Assembly: GCA_013399895.1 (NCBI GenBank)
Contig: VXBA01001649.1
Location: forward strand, 518,180 to 582,179
Direction: 5' to 3'
Length of the DNA stretch: 64,000 bases
Origin: Serilophus lunatus
Lineage: Eukaryota > Chordata > Aves > Passeriformes > Eurylaimidae
Part shown: piece after piece, positions 49,679 to 61,859 of the stretch
How positions within the stretch are numbered: the first letter of the stretch is position 1
Layout of the letters: each line of letters opens with the position of its first letter
Program-made: the position numbers and the translations under genes
The notes under the pieces: model-generated
Seen by the model: only the letters and a program-made list of their open reading frames with translations
Told to the model about the DNA's origin: nothing
Databases searched by the model: none

Positions 49679-52600
49679 CTAAGGGGAAAAAAATGCCCAG
49701 AACATCAGTTCAAGTGCCTTTCCACATGCAGAAGGAAAAAACAATATCCAATCCATAGCACTTAAAGGACAGAAAACAGTATAGCTCTTTGTTTTGAACA
49801 TGTTGTGCAAGAGTTGTTACATTCCTGCACAACATTATTTGCGCAGATTCTTCGGCAAAACACCCATTTCTCTGCATATGGTGCAGTGACAAAAACCTAA
49901 ATCAAATATCCTAAGTATTTTGGTTACTTGTTTATCAGCGTAACAAAACCAGACAAACAGCAAATAACTGAGATGGCTTTCAGAACAATGCATGTTCAAC
50001 TGTTCAAATATTTCAACAAATCACTACTACTCACCTGATCTAGGCTTAGAGGCTTGTGTTTCCTGTGAAGCTGCAGGACCAGCATTATTCTTACTAGTTT
50101 CATTTTCCTTTGACTCCGCCTGGGAACAAAAGCAAACTATTAAACACATGCTTAAAGCCTGTACCAATGCCATTGGAACACAGCTGATCAACTATGAAAA
50201 AATTACATTTTTATTTGTGAAGGGATGCAGTGGCATTATCAGTATTATCCATGCTGACACACCTTGGCTGAGAAATGTGAAATGAAAACACAAGCTATGA
50301 AGCAAGAACCAAAACGAATGCTTGTAAATGAACAGGAGAAATTCAAAGAACTATGTATTTGCTCCACTGCTTATTCCTGTGTTTCCTTTCCCACCAGACA
50401 ATACAGATGAAACCATTCTGACAAAGTACATGCCATCTTTGCAAGTACTAAAGCTTTAGGGGATATAAAAGTCAAGAGACTGGTACAATGCACAGGTATT
50501 GGCCTCAAGATAATACAACTTTTAAAGAACGTTATTAATTAGTGTGCTTTTTGCTGTTAAAAGTCTTACAAACAGGATGAAATTAACTGTAGTCCTCTTG
50601 TTCTCTTAAAAGTTCTTAAAGCCAGAGTATGAATTTTCATGATAGGAGTACAGAAAAGAGCAAAAAGTGAGTGAATTTTGCATCTCTCACTACTGCGTAC
50701 ATCGAGCAATGGATTTAAGACTTACTTTGGTATTAGTGATATGTTCATGGTCTGTGGGATTCATCTGCACGGAGCTTGTAAAAAGCTGAATGAGACAAAA
50801 CACATCGACTTTTAGATATCTTGACATTGCTGTTAAGAGTAAGACCATCACAAATGCATGTGCCAGAATAACTCCTGTACTTATTCCATCCTCTATGAGG
50901 ACTCGAGTTTATTTACAGGTAGTTACCATTTTTGCAAAGAAAACCTAGCTTTGGAGCACAGGAGTTTGGAATTCCATGAACCTCAGTCACAAAGGAAACA
51001 ACTATACTGCACCTAACTACACAGTTTGTGGCAGTTTTAAAACACCAATTTCTTCTTACTTTGCTGAACAGGTAATTCTGTTTACAACATGGACAAACAC
51101 ACCCTGCTCAATTTTGCAAGTGACACCAAACTGGAAGGAGTCATCAATATGTGTGAGAGCTGCTGTTAAGAGAGATCTTAATGAAGTGGGAGGGGGGGTG
51201 AGCAGGCACTCCAGCAGGATCAACACCCACATGTCTTCAGGACCCAGTAACCTCATGCACTTGCCCAAGTTAGGGTTAAGAATACACTTGTGGAAGAGTG
51301 TCCAGTTTTAGGCCTCCCAGTACAAGAGTTTTCAAATTAGAGGGTGTCTGGAGGGCCAGAGATGTTTGGAGGCTTAAGACATGCCAGAGGCTCAGGAAGC
51401 CCTGCTAATCTTGTCTGAAGGCAGAGGAGGGAGGATAACTGCTCTCTTCCACTGCTCTGTTATGGAGAAAGCAAACTCCACGTGGCAAGAGCTACAAGCT
51501 GCAGCAGAGAAAACTCTTTGACATAACAAAATTTTTCAATAAGAATACTCAAGCCCTCAACAAACACCTAAGAGCTCATCTTTGGAGATTTTGGAATTTG
51601 AGTGAACAAGACCCAGAGCAACAAGATTCAGCTTTTCTTTGAGCAAGGGGAATGGACTAGATGACATGCACAGGTCTCCTCCAACCCAGACCACTTTATT
51701 CAACATAAACCTGAAGGAAATAAACTGAAATGGCAGGGACTCAAATAAATGCCAAGAGCCTTTTTAACCCCTTTTCATTGAAGAGACCACAGATGATATG
51801 CTAGGTTATTTCAAAGCAAGACTATTGATCTACTTGATGTCTAAGCTGATGTAGCAACAAATATAGGCATGATTTCTTTCATTAAGAAAGCCATTTAAGA
51901 AAAATCTTAAGTATTCATTTGAGCAGTGGTGTAGCACTGAGAACTGCACCAGTGCTCCAGGAACACACATAAACATTTATAACTTTGCTTTGTATACAGA
52001 AGAAAGAAAAAAATAAAAATCAGTTGTGTTTTAAATCCGTTCCTAACAGTAACAGCAAACACAAGTCTTTTCTAAGGTCTATTACCAAAATATTTAAAAT
52101 AAACAATCAAAATTACATCAACCAGGAGATCTGGATCTATGCTGAACTGTCGTCCCGACAACATAGCCTGGAAGTCCTCTAAGCTGCAGTCGATACTGTC
52201 AAGATAATCCAAAAGTTCAACTCTAGAAGACAAACATTATATTACTGCTTTATCACTTAAAGTAAGAGAAATCCTGAAGTAACTTTACACAGATGTACTA
52301 CACTCATCTGGTCACGATTTTTAGAACTAGAATGAACCAAGTCTTTCATCAGAAATACCTCTGGAAAAAAGTGAAAACTTTTAGCCTCTTTAGAGGAGAA
52401 CCCAAGTAAAGCAGACAGGTGCTTTGAAACAAGTTTTGCAGGACTCACATCAACACACCACTGTGATGCAACATGACATTAGCCCCACATAGCCCTAATG
52501 AGTCCCCATCTGCCTGCAGGAGTGGCACAAATAACTCCTGACAATTTAAATAATGATACCCACGTTACACTGCCAGATTAGACATCTCAACTCACTCACT

Positions 52601-55600
52601 TCACAATGAAAATCAGAGGTCACATCTTACAATACTTAATATAGAAGGAGCTTTAGAAACTGGCTTCAGTAACAGTTGACTATAAAGTTAACATTCTCAG
52701 AGGAAACTACTATTCAGTTCTTTTTGCTTCATCAAATCATCTGTTCTAAACCCAAAAGACCAGACTACTTACTTTCCCAGAAGATTTATATTCTGTGAAA
52801 TTACTCCATTTTCACTGAGTATGGAATCCATCACTGAGACTGGGTCTTCTGCAGTTAAAGTTGACTGGTTATTCAGCTGTACAGCACTTGACATGAGTGG
52901 GTTTGTACTGTCACTGACAGGGCTGACAGGATCATTTCCTTGGACAGCAACTGATTCACTGCTTTTATCCCCCTGAATTACAGGAGCATATTCATCTTCA
53001 TTATCATCTTCCACAATTACAATGTCAGGAGAATGATAGCTACAACTGCAGCTGTAATACCAACAAATGAATTAGAACATTTTATACACATTTAAATTGT
53101 AACTAACATATTTAAACTATTGCACCAGTTTAGTTACTTCTTACTTTAGGCAACCTACTGTAAGGAAATAAACTTTCCTACTGCTTTTTAATACTAAACA
53201 CAGAAAGATACTGTAAATATCTATTTTCCATTGATATAGCTCTGTAACGCTCAATACAATTGATGGAGCTCAGCTAGCACACACTGTTGTGCTAGACCAC
53301 AATAACCAACTACTAAAAAGCTACAGGAACAGACTTTTTGTATTAGGACAACTATAAGCTTGCATATAAAGTAGGCACAAAGCAGACCAAAGCATACAAG
53401 GGCCTTAAAACTAGACAGACAATATATATTGTGCATATTTTCTGTTGAACAGAATGAACTCTGGAGCATCCATAACATAAAGGATCTCAGTCAAAAGTTT
53501 TTTGTTCAGTAATCTTGTTACATCTACCAGGACCGCAACCTAAAACCAAGAGCAAGCCTCAAGTGATTTGCTTTCATCCATATTCTGGTTATTAACCCTT
53601 AAGTAGCTGTTATGCTGCCTCTCTACCACACTTACCCTCATGAAGCTTTTCTATCAGAGAATGCATTTCCAGACAACAGCTGAGCAAGAACAATGGTAAC
53701 AAATCAAGTATAAGCTGGAAATACTTTTTATCCCTTGAAGAATAATACAGGCCCTATCAATCCAATGCAGCTCAGGGAGAGGGTTGCACCTCAATCCCTG
53801 GACCAAGTTTCAACTTGCTCATAGCTGAAAGATGAACTATTTCTATAGTACCAGAGTACACACAGAACAATTGGGACTGAAAAAACTGCACTGAAATTCT
53901 CTGTCTTAATGAAGTTCAAAGACCACATCAACACCTGACAAACACATGCAAATTATTCTCCACAAAGATCTGTAAAAACAAGGGAAGTCACTCCTGTGAC
54001 TTCACAATGAGAACTAAGAAGGCATCACTTACTGTCTGTTGACATTATTTAACAAGAATGCAGTATTACAGATTGCTTTCGCAACTTTCTATCTATCAGC
54101 CACATCAACAACCAATTAACTAGCTGGAACAAATGCAGAAGTCAGTAAATCTAAACCTAGTGTAAATTCACAGATGAAGCTTCTATATATGCAGGAGTGC
54201 TGGACAATTCTGACCACTTCATTAAAACATACACTTCTGGAGACTCCTTACTTGGAAGAATCTGAAGTGGTATCTTCATTTGTTTCTGGTGTAACGGGAA
54301 GGTTTTCTTCATCACCCATGCGATTTTCTTCATCACGCACATCTTCAGTGACATCATAAATAACAATGTCATCTGAAATCTGTTCCCTTTGCTTTAAGCC
54401 CTCATTTCTGTTGAGAGGTACCTGAGAATTATATTTAAAGGAGTCAGGGGACAGAAGGATAGTAAGTTTCAGCATTCTGGCACTTATCATTTTATCTTAC
54501 AATGCTTCAAATCTAAAGAAGTCTAAGAGCTTTCCTACACCTTTAAGATTAAGAGCTGTTTGTATAGATCTATGTTTAATAGAAAAAGCCATACAAGTAA
54601 ATGAACAACACGGAGAATACCAGCTACAGAAAAAAGTCTGGCAAATACTACAGGCATAGAAATAAAAATATACTAGCACTGTCAGCAAATGCAACAAAGA
54701 AAAGTTGCAAAAACAGGACCAAGCAAGAACTGAAAATATTAGAACAGTGACAGCTGAAAATATTAGAACAGTGACAGCTGTTTAAACAGTACTTTCTTAC
54801 ACAGCTATTAACTCTGGTGCCATGCAACGCACTTGTTTTAATCGTTTTCCCTCCAACAATTATTTGGACAGCAACAACTTTTAGTGGTGTAACTCATTCA
54901 AATGGCACAGGAACGATTTTGATGTTTTGGATGCTGCCTTGCAGAGTAACACACGGGACCCTTGTCCCTGTATGGACCAGGGTCACCTCACTTCCAGATT
55001 TAACAATGCAACACATGTGTGCTATTTCTAACAGCACTATTATTATAAGCAAACTGCTTTCAGTAAGGTCATGTCAAGCTGTATTTAATACACAGGCAGC
55101 TGGCTTGCTTATGTTGAGAAGTTAATGGTGATTATCAATACAATTAGCTTCTGAAAGAAACACATCCTGACCTATCACTTTTACAACCTGACAGCTCTAA
55201 GTACACAGCTATGGTTTATTCTCCATAAAACAATCTACTTGATCCATCTGCCTGTCCCACCCCTTCCTTCATCCTAACAGAGAGTACCCAAAATAGAAAA
55301 CTTACATGGTGGTTACTTTCTGCTGGTTCTTTCACAATTTTCTGAAACACATTTGACTTTGCAGGTCCATTAGTGTTCAGAAGTAGAGGCCTACATCAGA
55401 AAGAATCAAAGAAGAAAGCAATCTCAAAACCACTTCTTTGGTTTTAGCCATCAAGGCATGTCAGTTTATTGACTGGAGAGCAAGTTTTCAAGATCATATT
55501 TACCTCTTGCGTTTTAGGCTCACTAGTTGGTTATTCTGCACCAAGGTAACAATGAACTGTACAATCTGTAAGGGAAAGAACACTATTTTTACTCAGACTA

Positions 55601-58600
55601 CTTTGTAACTGTTTCTCTTAAGCACCAAGGTATCTTATAGCAGAAGACTTCAGTAATAAAATCTATACACAAACAGGGAAACTCTTATTTAGTGTAGTAA
55701 CTTTTATATAGAGTTGTTCAGAAAAGTTAAAATCATGGTAAAAACACTGCTGGCAATATCTCAAAAAAACCCAGTTATTCAGTTGCCCAAGAAAGGCTTT
55801 TCACATAGCAGGTGACAAGAGCAGACTTTTATACTACAGTGCACAGCACACAGAAAAAAATCCAGTAACTCAAATGATTAGAAGAATTCTAATAAGCAAC
55901 GACAGAAGGCATATAAGGATATGTATCATATACATAACCTGTATCTGCAAATACTGATTCTGGTGAAAGGCATTTTTGACAAATTGAGTAAAAATTACAT
56001 GTACAATTAACAGTATTAATCAGCTTTTGTTTTGAAATGTTGGACTTTGTTCTCTTGTGTTTTACATTTAAGGATTTTAACATATACATATTGGTCTTGA
56101 ATAAACTAGGCAAAGTATCAGTAAGTCTCTGCTACAAGGCTGCTTTCAGTGCTACACTTTCTGATACATAAAAAATAACATATTATGATCTACTACAGAT
56201 TTAACTTAGTTTAATAGTTAGATTTATCAATGGATTCCATTCAATTTTCTATTCCTCAGCTAATGTTAAAAATATATGGTCAGCAGGACAGCTAAATGGG
56301 ACAACAGCGACTCTCCAATACAGAATTTTGTAATTCTTGCAGTGACAAAGTTTTTCCCAAGATCACTCAACACAGAATATTAGTCATCCAATTCCTGAAG
56401 CAATAAAAACTGGATGGAGCATTTTAAGAGTACCACAATGACTGATGTATGATTTTCTTGAACATCTTCCTTTGAAAATATTTACAAGACTTTGGCCTTA
56501 CCTTCTGGTTATGCAGTAAAATACACCAATCATTTGTTTCACTAACATTCGTCCACCATACACCACTTTTTTTCCTATTAAAGAGACATTCCACACTACA
56601 AAAAAATGTGTGACAGCAAAGCAAGGTGTGGCACAGTATTCTTAGTTCAGAAGCACTCACTCATGCATGCACGACACTTGAACGAAGTCTTACCTTTCGA
56701 ATAACTTGCTGTTGTTGCAAGTGTTTTGCTCTCAGTTCTGACACTTCCCTCCAGAGGGATTCATTCTCTCTGTTGAAAAATGATGATTTAAAAGTTAAAC
56801 TAAAATGAAGTTATAAAACATTTTTGTTTTATAACTTTTTTTTAAATGTGTTTTTAAACTGGAGGTGGGGGAGTGTGAGTGTCACAGTCAGGAGCCTTGG
56901 AAAGTAATTACAAAATGGAGACCCAAACACAACAAATGGCCTGCAGAGAATTTCCAGCCCCTTCAAAGAAAGAAAAAAAAACAACCCAAATTTGGCAGTA
57001 TTTATTACCCATACATTCAGCATTTAAAAATTAGCTATCAGCATTTAAAAAGCCCACTATTTTGTTTCTTTTCCCATAAAACCAAAAGACACCTTCTCTT
57101 CTTCCTCCCAGGAATTACTTAAAATCAAGCATACAAATCATTTCCAGCAACAAGGGACCAAACAGCCTAAGAATATAGTTTCCCCTCACCACTAAAAAGG
57201 AGAGCTCTTCACCCACATCAAGCCTGTTGGTCCTCCACCACACACCTCTTACTAGGTGCGAGCCACTTGTCAGCAACTGTGCATCCACCTTGAAAGCATG
57301 TTTCTGTACATGGCTTGTGTGTACAAAAAAAGCTCTCAATTCACACATTCAGCTGTAGCCATTCAAACAGCTGCCTATTAGCTTCAGTAAAGGGGCATGT
57401 TAGGTGCTAAAAATTAACAGGAGGATGTCAGAGGTGGCAGTTTTCACAAAACACTGCCCTTTTACAAATCTTAATTGCCCCAGTACTCACAGGAGACCAG
57501 TTACTAAGACAGCGTAAAAACTGCCCAAGCTATTGGAACCACAAGAAGTTTGTTTCCAACAGCATAGTGCATATTAAGAGAGAGATTATTAATTCAAGTT
57601 TTTGATACTCATGAAGACAGCATACCACCCTCCTCTCTTTTGCAGTTTAATTTTCAACACAGAGAAACAAATTCTTCTGGTGTTCAGGTTTTTAAGAAAC
57701 TAAGCTGTTTTCAGAAACAGCTATTCACATGAAGTGTGATGCACAGTATTTACTTACTCCTCAAACTGCTCCTATGTCCAACATACAATTTAAGAGTACA
57801 GTTCTATCACAAAACCAAAAACTGAAGTTATGGATTCTGAACTAGCTTTATTAACATGTTTTGTAGGTCTTCTGATTTAGCTTCAGTTTCTACCTCAATC
57901 ACTTTAAAGTGACAGGGAAAGAATTTGGTTCCCAAAAAACAAACATTCTGTGTTCTCATCCCTCCTAATTTCAAGTCATTAGCTACTGGATGTCATTTCA
58001 GCCAAAGTCAGCCCTGCACTGGGCAGGGGTTTGGACCAGATGGTGTTCTGAGGTTACTTCAACCCAAATTCATCTAGAATTTGAAAAGGGTAAAAACATG
58101 AACAATTTTACTCTAGACTGGCAGGATTCTAATGAAGACTCTTTCAAAGTGAAATAAGTTTACCTCTGAATACTCCCACTCAAGCAACTAGAACCGAAAA
58201 CTAGAAATGACAGAATTTTTTTCTTAAAACTTGAACTGATCAATGACCTCTGTCACAGAGGTATACCATCATTTACTTTCTCAACCTAAGTTAAGGTGTC
58301 CCGAGACAGATTTCCTATTGAGGTAATGTGACTTTCAGTGCATGAGCTTATGCTCATGTATCTTGTCTGTATTTTATATTCTCTAATGGATTAAGTAATT
58401 TGTGACACATCTCCTTCACTGTTGAGAATAAGTTATAATTACTAAGTAGGTAACAATGCAATTCTAAAAATACTCTATTTACACTTGGATTTTAGATTTT
58501 GTTCCTCTGTTCCTGAGGTAGCTAATGAATTTCCAAACTAGATTTTTAAACACATTTTCATAGGCATTAACTCTACTGCAATTTTAAGCAGTGGGGCAAT

Positions 58601-60988
58601 GAAGACCATAGGAATATAAAAATCAATGAGCAAAGACAGTAATTGTTCTAACAAAGTATTATATGCAATTTGCACAAACCAAACTCTACCTCAAACTAAA
58701 TACAAGAACTACTTCAAACTTAAAGATGTAAACCAGCATGCTTTATGCTAAGAGCAGATTTGTATACTCAGCCTCAGAAGCATTACAGAACTATCATTAA
58801 AGGTGTTACTTTATTGCCCAGTACTAGACAGTTCTGCAAACACCAACACTGCCTGTCACTTTTACCAATATCCAAATAGTCCATCTCTAATGCAATTTTT
58901 CTATTGAAATTTATGTTCTAAAAGCGATACTGAAGTTAGGCAACCAGAAATCAAGAGACACCTAAAATTAAGTCTTTGTCTAGTACCTAGTATCAGAATT
59001 ACTCAGCATTAGGGATCAGTTATTGATACAGCAACTTACCTCTTCAAAAGAGACAACTGAGATTCAATAGTTGTTTGTTTAACTTGCACCTTTTGAGCAC
59101 TACATATTATTTTGGAGAGATCTTCCTGACGTATCTTGTTTTCTTCAGGTCTTGAGGATGAAACCTTTAAAAGATTAGAATCCAGAAACATCACTTCCTT
59201 TTACCCATACTTAATTATTATTCTCTGATGATGATCAAATATATTTTGCTACAAGTGTTGACAAATTATGCATTTGATAATAAACCAAGTACCAAACCCC
59301 CCTGCCCCTCCAAACCAGAAACACAGCTGCCGCTACATGAGCTCTTGTTGTTACAAACATGTGTGTACAATTATTTTTCAGACATTCTCCCAAGTGCTCT
59401 ACTCGCATCATAACTGCTTCACAGTAACCTGGTCTTACTAAGTACATCACTCTGTGCTGACTTTGGCTGGAGTAGAGTTAATTTTCTTCACAGTAGCTAC
59501 TATGGGTCCGTGTTTTGGATTTGTGTTGTGTTGCAGTGCTGGCAATAAAGAGATGTTTTTGTTACTGCTGAGCAATGCTTACACAGAGTCAAGGCCTCTT
59601 CTGCTTCTCACTCCACTGCACCATCGAGTTGGCTCAAGGTGCACAAGGAATTAGGAGGGGACACACATGCCTAGGGCAGTCCTCTCCAGCTGACCAAAGG
59701 GACATTCCATACTGTACTGTGTATGCTCAGTATACAAAACTGGGGAATAAGGAAGGAAGAAGGGGATGTTTCAACTGATAGCATTTGTCTTCCCAAGGAG
59801 CTGTCGTGTGATGGGGCCCTGCTTTCCTGGAGATAGATGAACACCTGCCTGCCCATGGGAAGTGGTAGATGAATTCTTTGTTTTGCTCTGCTTGAATGTG
59901 TGGCTTTTGCATTACTTATTAAACTGTCTTTATCTCAACTCCAGTCTTCCTACTTTTACTCTCCCAATTCACTCCAACATCCCAACATGGAGGAGTGAGC
60001 AAGCAGCTTTTGGGGCCAAGTTGCTGACTGGAGTTAAACCATGACACCCACCCACTCACCAGAGTTTAATTTACCGTGTTTCCGTCTGATATCTGTATTA
60101 ACCTGACTCACAGTAACAGCACAGCACATGTCAGAGTCATATGTAGCAGCATAACAAATGTGACTATAGGTTTGCCCCCTGTTGCCTTCTCAGGAAAGTT
60201 TAATGCTTACAGTAGCTTTGCTCTGAAGCAAGCTACATAAACAAGCAGTTTTTTGTGTTACTGATGGTAAAGTCAAAGCATGTTCTATACTTCTAATACT
60301 CACTTGCAAATTGTCTTATTTGCATAACTCATTGTTGTGAAACTTACTATAATGACAGCAAAGTAGTTTAGATAAAGCCTAGTCAGATCTCCCAAAATAT
60401 CTTTAAACAAGTTCAAGATATAAATGAAAGCAGAGCTGTTTGCTTCCATAAATTCCAAACTTATTTGTACTCACAATCCTGCAGGTAAAATTGACATGAA
60501 CTTTGTTATTCATCAATTCTTAGTAGCAAAGGTTTTTCTACATACTGAATTTTCACTAACCTTCCTTTTAATGTGTTCCAACAGGTCCTCCCGGCCCTGC
60601 CTAAAATACGTGTGCCGAAACTCTACTGGGCCATCTCGCTCCAGTTTGACAATCCCAGAATCCACATGAACAACTTTTCGAAAGCCATCTTAGAAAGAAA
60701 AAAACACAAACCTTGAAAACCCGCATTAAGAAACTGAAAGTATGCTGTCATCACAATTTTGAGGATGTGACAGTATCCTAACTGAAGAGAACACAGGCCC
60801 ACTGCTCAAAGGAAATTGTAACTGAACATACACGTACGGGACCTAGACTACGCTAGAATGGAAAAATCTAGACACTTACACATGTTTAACTGTCTGACAA
60901 AGCTTGCCATGTTGTTGTGCTTGAAGTACTTGGGAAGAATCTCTTTTGCGAATCTCTGTTCATCCAACACCAAGAAACTTCTGCCATT
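49389..60988 (-). CDS. HSF2: Heat shock factor 2, exons 2-13; first exon outside window
   Basis: A trimeric transcription factor binding heat shock elements in the nucleus, active in development and stress with HSF1. Coding segments, 5' to 3' on the - strand, are 60880-60988, 60561-60688, 59040-59164, 56694-56769, 55504-55565, 55306-55390, 54252-54421, 52773-53051, 52117-52222, 50726-50785, 50035-50119 and 49389-49678. They give 524 residues with continuous frame and GT/AG borders. The first Asn follows the TWSQ end of human exon 1, so about 30-40 residues are missing. The winged-helix domain (KEILPKYFKHNNMASFVRQL, NMYGFRKV) fills residues 1 to about 80 here. It keeps a VKLE sumoylation-type motif. 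The heptad HR-A/B follows (about 85-165), then KRKRP as nuclear signal and HR-C (LLDYLDSIDCSLEDFQAML, about 347-366). The acidic C-terminal part ends APAPMDTDMSFLDN. Human HSF2 is 536 residues with 13 exons. Confidence 0.96.
50035..50119 (-). CDS. HSF2: HSF2 exon 12
   Basis: 85 bases encoding AESKENETSKNNAGPAASQE and TQASKPRS. It is poorly conserved against human but in the right place. The donor is GTGAGT, phase 1. Confidence 0.93.
50726..50785 (-). CDS. HSF2: HSF2 exon 11, counterpart of the alpha/beta alternative exon
   Basis: 60 bases, 20 codons, starting LFTSSVQMNPTDH. The human counterpart is 54 bases (18 residues, human 393-410), absent from the short isoform. Here it is in frame at both ends, so skipping would keep the reading frame. 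The donor is GTAAGT. Confidence 0.95.
51060..51706 (+). mobile_element. Degenerate CR1 LINE in HSF2 intron 10
   Basis: Faint CR1 order is visible: TTTTGCAAGTGACACCAAAC, CAAGGGGAATGGACTAGATG and GGTCTCCTCCAACCCAGACC. It is an old copy with much lost or altered between these blocks, antisense to HSF2. Confidence 0.65.
52117..52222 (-). CDS. HSF2: HSF2 exon 10 (HR-C)
   Basis: 106 bases encoding VELLDYLDSIDCSLEDFQAM and LSGRQFSIDPDLLVD. HR-C restrains spontaneous trimerisation in HSF proteins. The donor is the weaker GTAATT, just before the alternatively spliced exon. Confidence 0.95.
52773..53051 (-). CDS. HSF2: HSF2 exon 9
   Basis: 279 bases containing SPDIVIVEDDNEDEYAPVIQ and PLMSSAVQLNNQS, ending NINLLGK. 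The acceptor is tandem (CAGCTGCAG), so an alternative start 6 bases further in would drop two residues. The donor is GTAAGT, phase 2. Confidence 0.94.
54252..54421 (-). CDS. HSF2: HSF2 exon 8 with internal DEEN duplication
   Basis: 170 bases starting VPLNRNEGLKQREQISDD and including two DEEN copies (54299-54340) where human has one. The donor is GTAAGG, phase 2. Confidence 0.95.
54731..54778. repeat. Perfect 24-bp tandem duplication in HSF2 intron 7
   Basis: Two identical copies (54731-54754 and 54755-54778) of a unit that starts TGAAAATATTAGAACAGTGA. Perfect identity suggests a recent duplication and possible length polymorphism. Confidence 0.95.
55306..55390 (-). CDS. HSF2: HSF2 exon 7
   Basis: 85 bases encoding PLLLNTNGPAKSNVFQKIVK and EPAESNHH. 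The donor is GTAAGT, phase 0. Confidence 0.96.
55504..55565 (-). CDS. HSF2: HSF2 exon 6 (HR-A/B end, nuclear signal)
   Basis: 62 bases encoding IVQFIVTLVQNNQLVSLKRK, ending in the basic nuclear localisation run. The donor is GTAAAT, phase 2. Confidence 0.96.
56694..56769 (-). CDS. HSF2: HSF2 exon 5 (HR-A/B)
   Basis: 76 bases encoding ENESLWREVSELRAKHLQQQ and QVIRK, part of the heptad repeat. The donor is GTAAGA, phase 0. Confidence 0.96.
58011..58081 (+). mobile_element. Small CR1 LINE 3' remnant in HSF2 intron 4
   Basis: GGCAGGGGTTTGGACCAGAT and GAGGTTACTTCAACCCAAAT recall the last 70 bases of CR1. The remnant is short and diverged. Confidence 0.6.
59040..59164 (-). CDS. HSF2: HSF2 exon 4 (HR-A/B start)
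   Basis: 125 bases from VSSSRPEENKIRQEDLSKII through TIESQLSLLK. This is the start of the trimerisation coiled coil. The donor is GTAAGT, phase 2. Confidence 0.96.
59453..60046 (+). mobile_element. Solo LTR of an endogenous retrovirus in HSF2 intron 3
   Basis: About 594 bases from TGTGCTGACTTTGGCTGG to GAGTTAAACCATGACA. Blocks shared with the LTR at 61860 are GTAGAGTTAATTTTCTTC at the start, CTGACCAAAGGGACATTCCA in the middle, and TATCTCAACTCC plus GAGTGAGCAAGCAGCTTTT near the end. The TATA region is mutated (GTATACAAAACTG). There is no internal retroviral coding sequence beside it, so it is a solo LTR. It is antisense to HSF2. The family is abundant in songbirds, but I cannot name the subfamily surely. 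Confidence 0.85.
60561..60688 (-). CDS. HSF2: HSF2 exon 3 (DNA-binding domain)
   Basis: 128 bases encoding GFRKVVHVDSGIVKLERDGP, FRHTYFRQGREDLLEHIKRK. The wing carries VKLE, matching the sumoylation consensus at human Lys82. The donor is GTTAGT, phase 0. Confidence 0.96.
60880..60988 (-). CDS. HSF2: HSF2 exon 2 (DNA-binding domain)
   Basis: 109 bases starting NGRSFLVLDEQRFAKEILPK and containing the recognition helix block HNNMASFVRQLNM. Acceptor TTTTAG, donor GTAAGT, phase 1. Confidence 0.96.
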
Positions 60989-61859
60989 CTAAAATGAGAG
61001 ACACACATTAAGCTACTTAAAAACCATAGCAGAATACACACTGGGCTTTTAGAATTAATCACCAGATAGGAATGTTTCCTTTGTGCACGCAGGACGTTAC
61101 TGATCCGCTTGCCTACAATTTTCCAAAACAAAAAGCAACCGAGTACTATCAATTTACATCTGTATCTGAAGGGGAGTATCTCTACTGTTACTTTTTGTTT
61201 CCTCGAGAATTAATTAATTGTTTACCAACAATGATCACAGTTTCACTGCAGGACAATACCATTAATTTTGTAGATATTTTTGATGTCTTGCAAAGGAATC
61301 TAACAAAGAGCCCAAGGAAGGAAAAACCACCAAAAATCAGCTGAAAATCCTATCTGCTTTCCACTATAAAAACATTACTAGTTTAGTAGGACTTGTAGAG
61401 CTGATGGAGCTGTCAAAGAGCTGATCACATCCACTGGGCTTCAGAGTTACCAAAAGATAACCAGCCAAAGGCAACACTGCCCTTTTCCTGAAATGCCAGT
61501 TGTGAGAGAGGACTGATCTTTTATTTAATCCACAGGCTTTGACTAAAATAGAAGGATCAGCTCTTCATTCTTCAGTGACTGGGCTCTATTAACTATAGGG
61601 CAAGTAATTAGCAAAATGTAAATTGCCAATTTCAAAATACCTTAGGTGTTGTCTGTACATCCACAGTACTCTCATCCTGTATTTAACAAAAAGTTTACAA
61701 ACTTCAACAAATGTCGACACAGTTACTCCATCTTCTTAGAGGCCCTTCAGTTCAACGTGTCGCATTTCTTTCTTACCCTCAAATGCCAGCAGTTCTAAGA
61801 CCACAAGAAGCTTAAAGAACCAACCATATGACCATGTGAAGATCCTTATCCCAGGCTTA

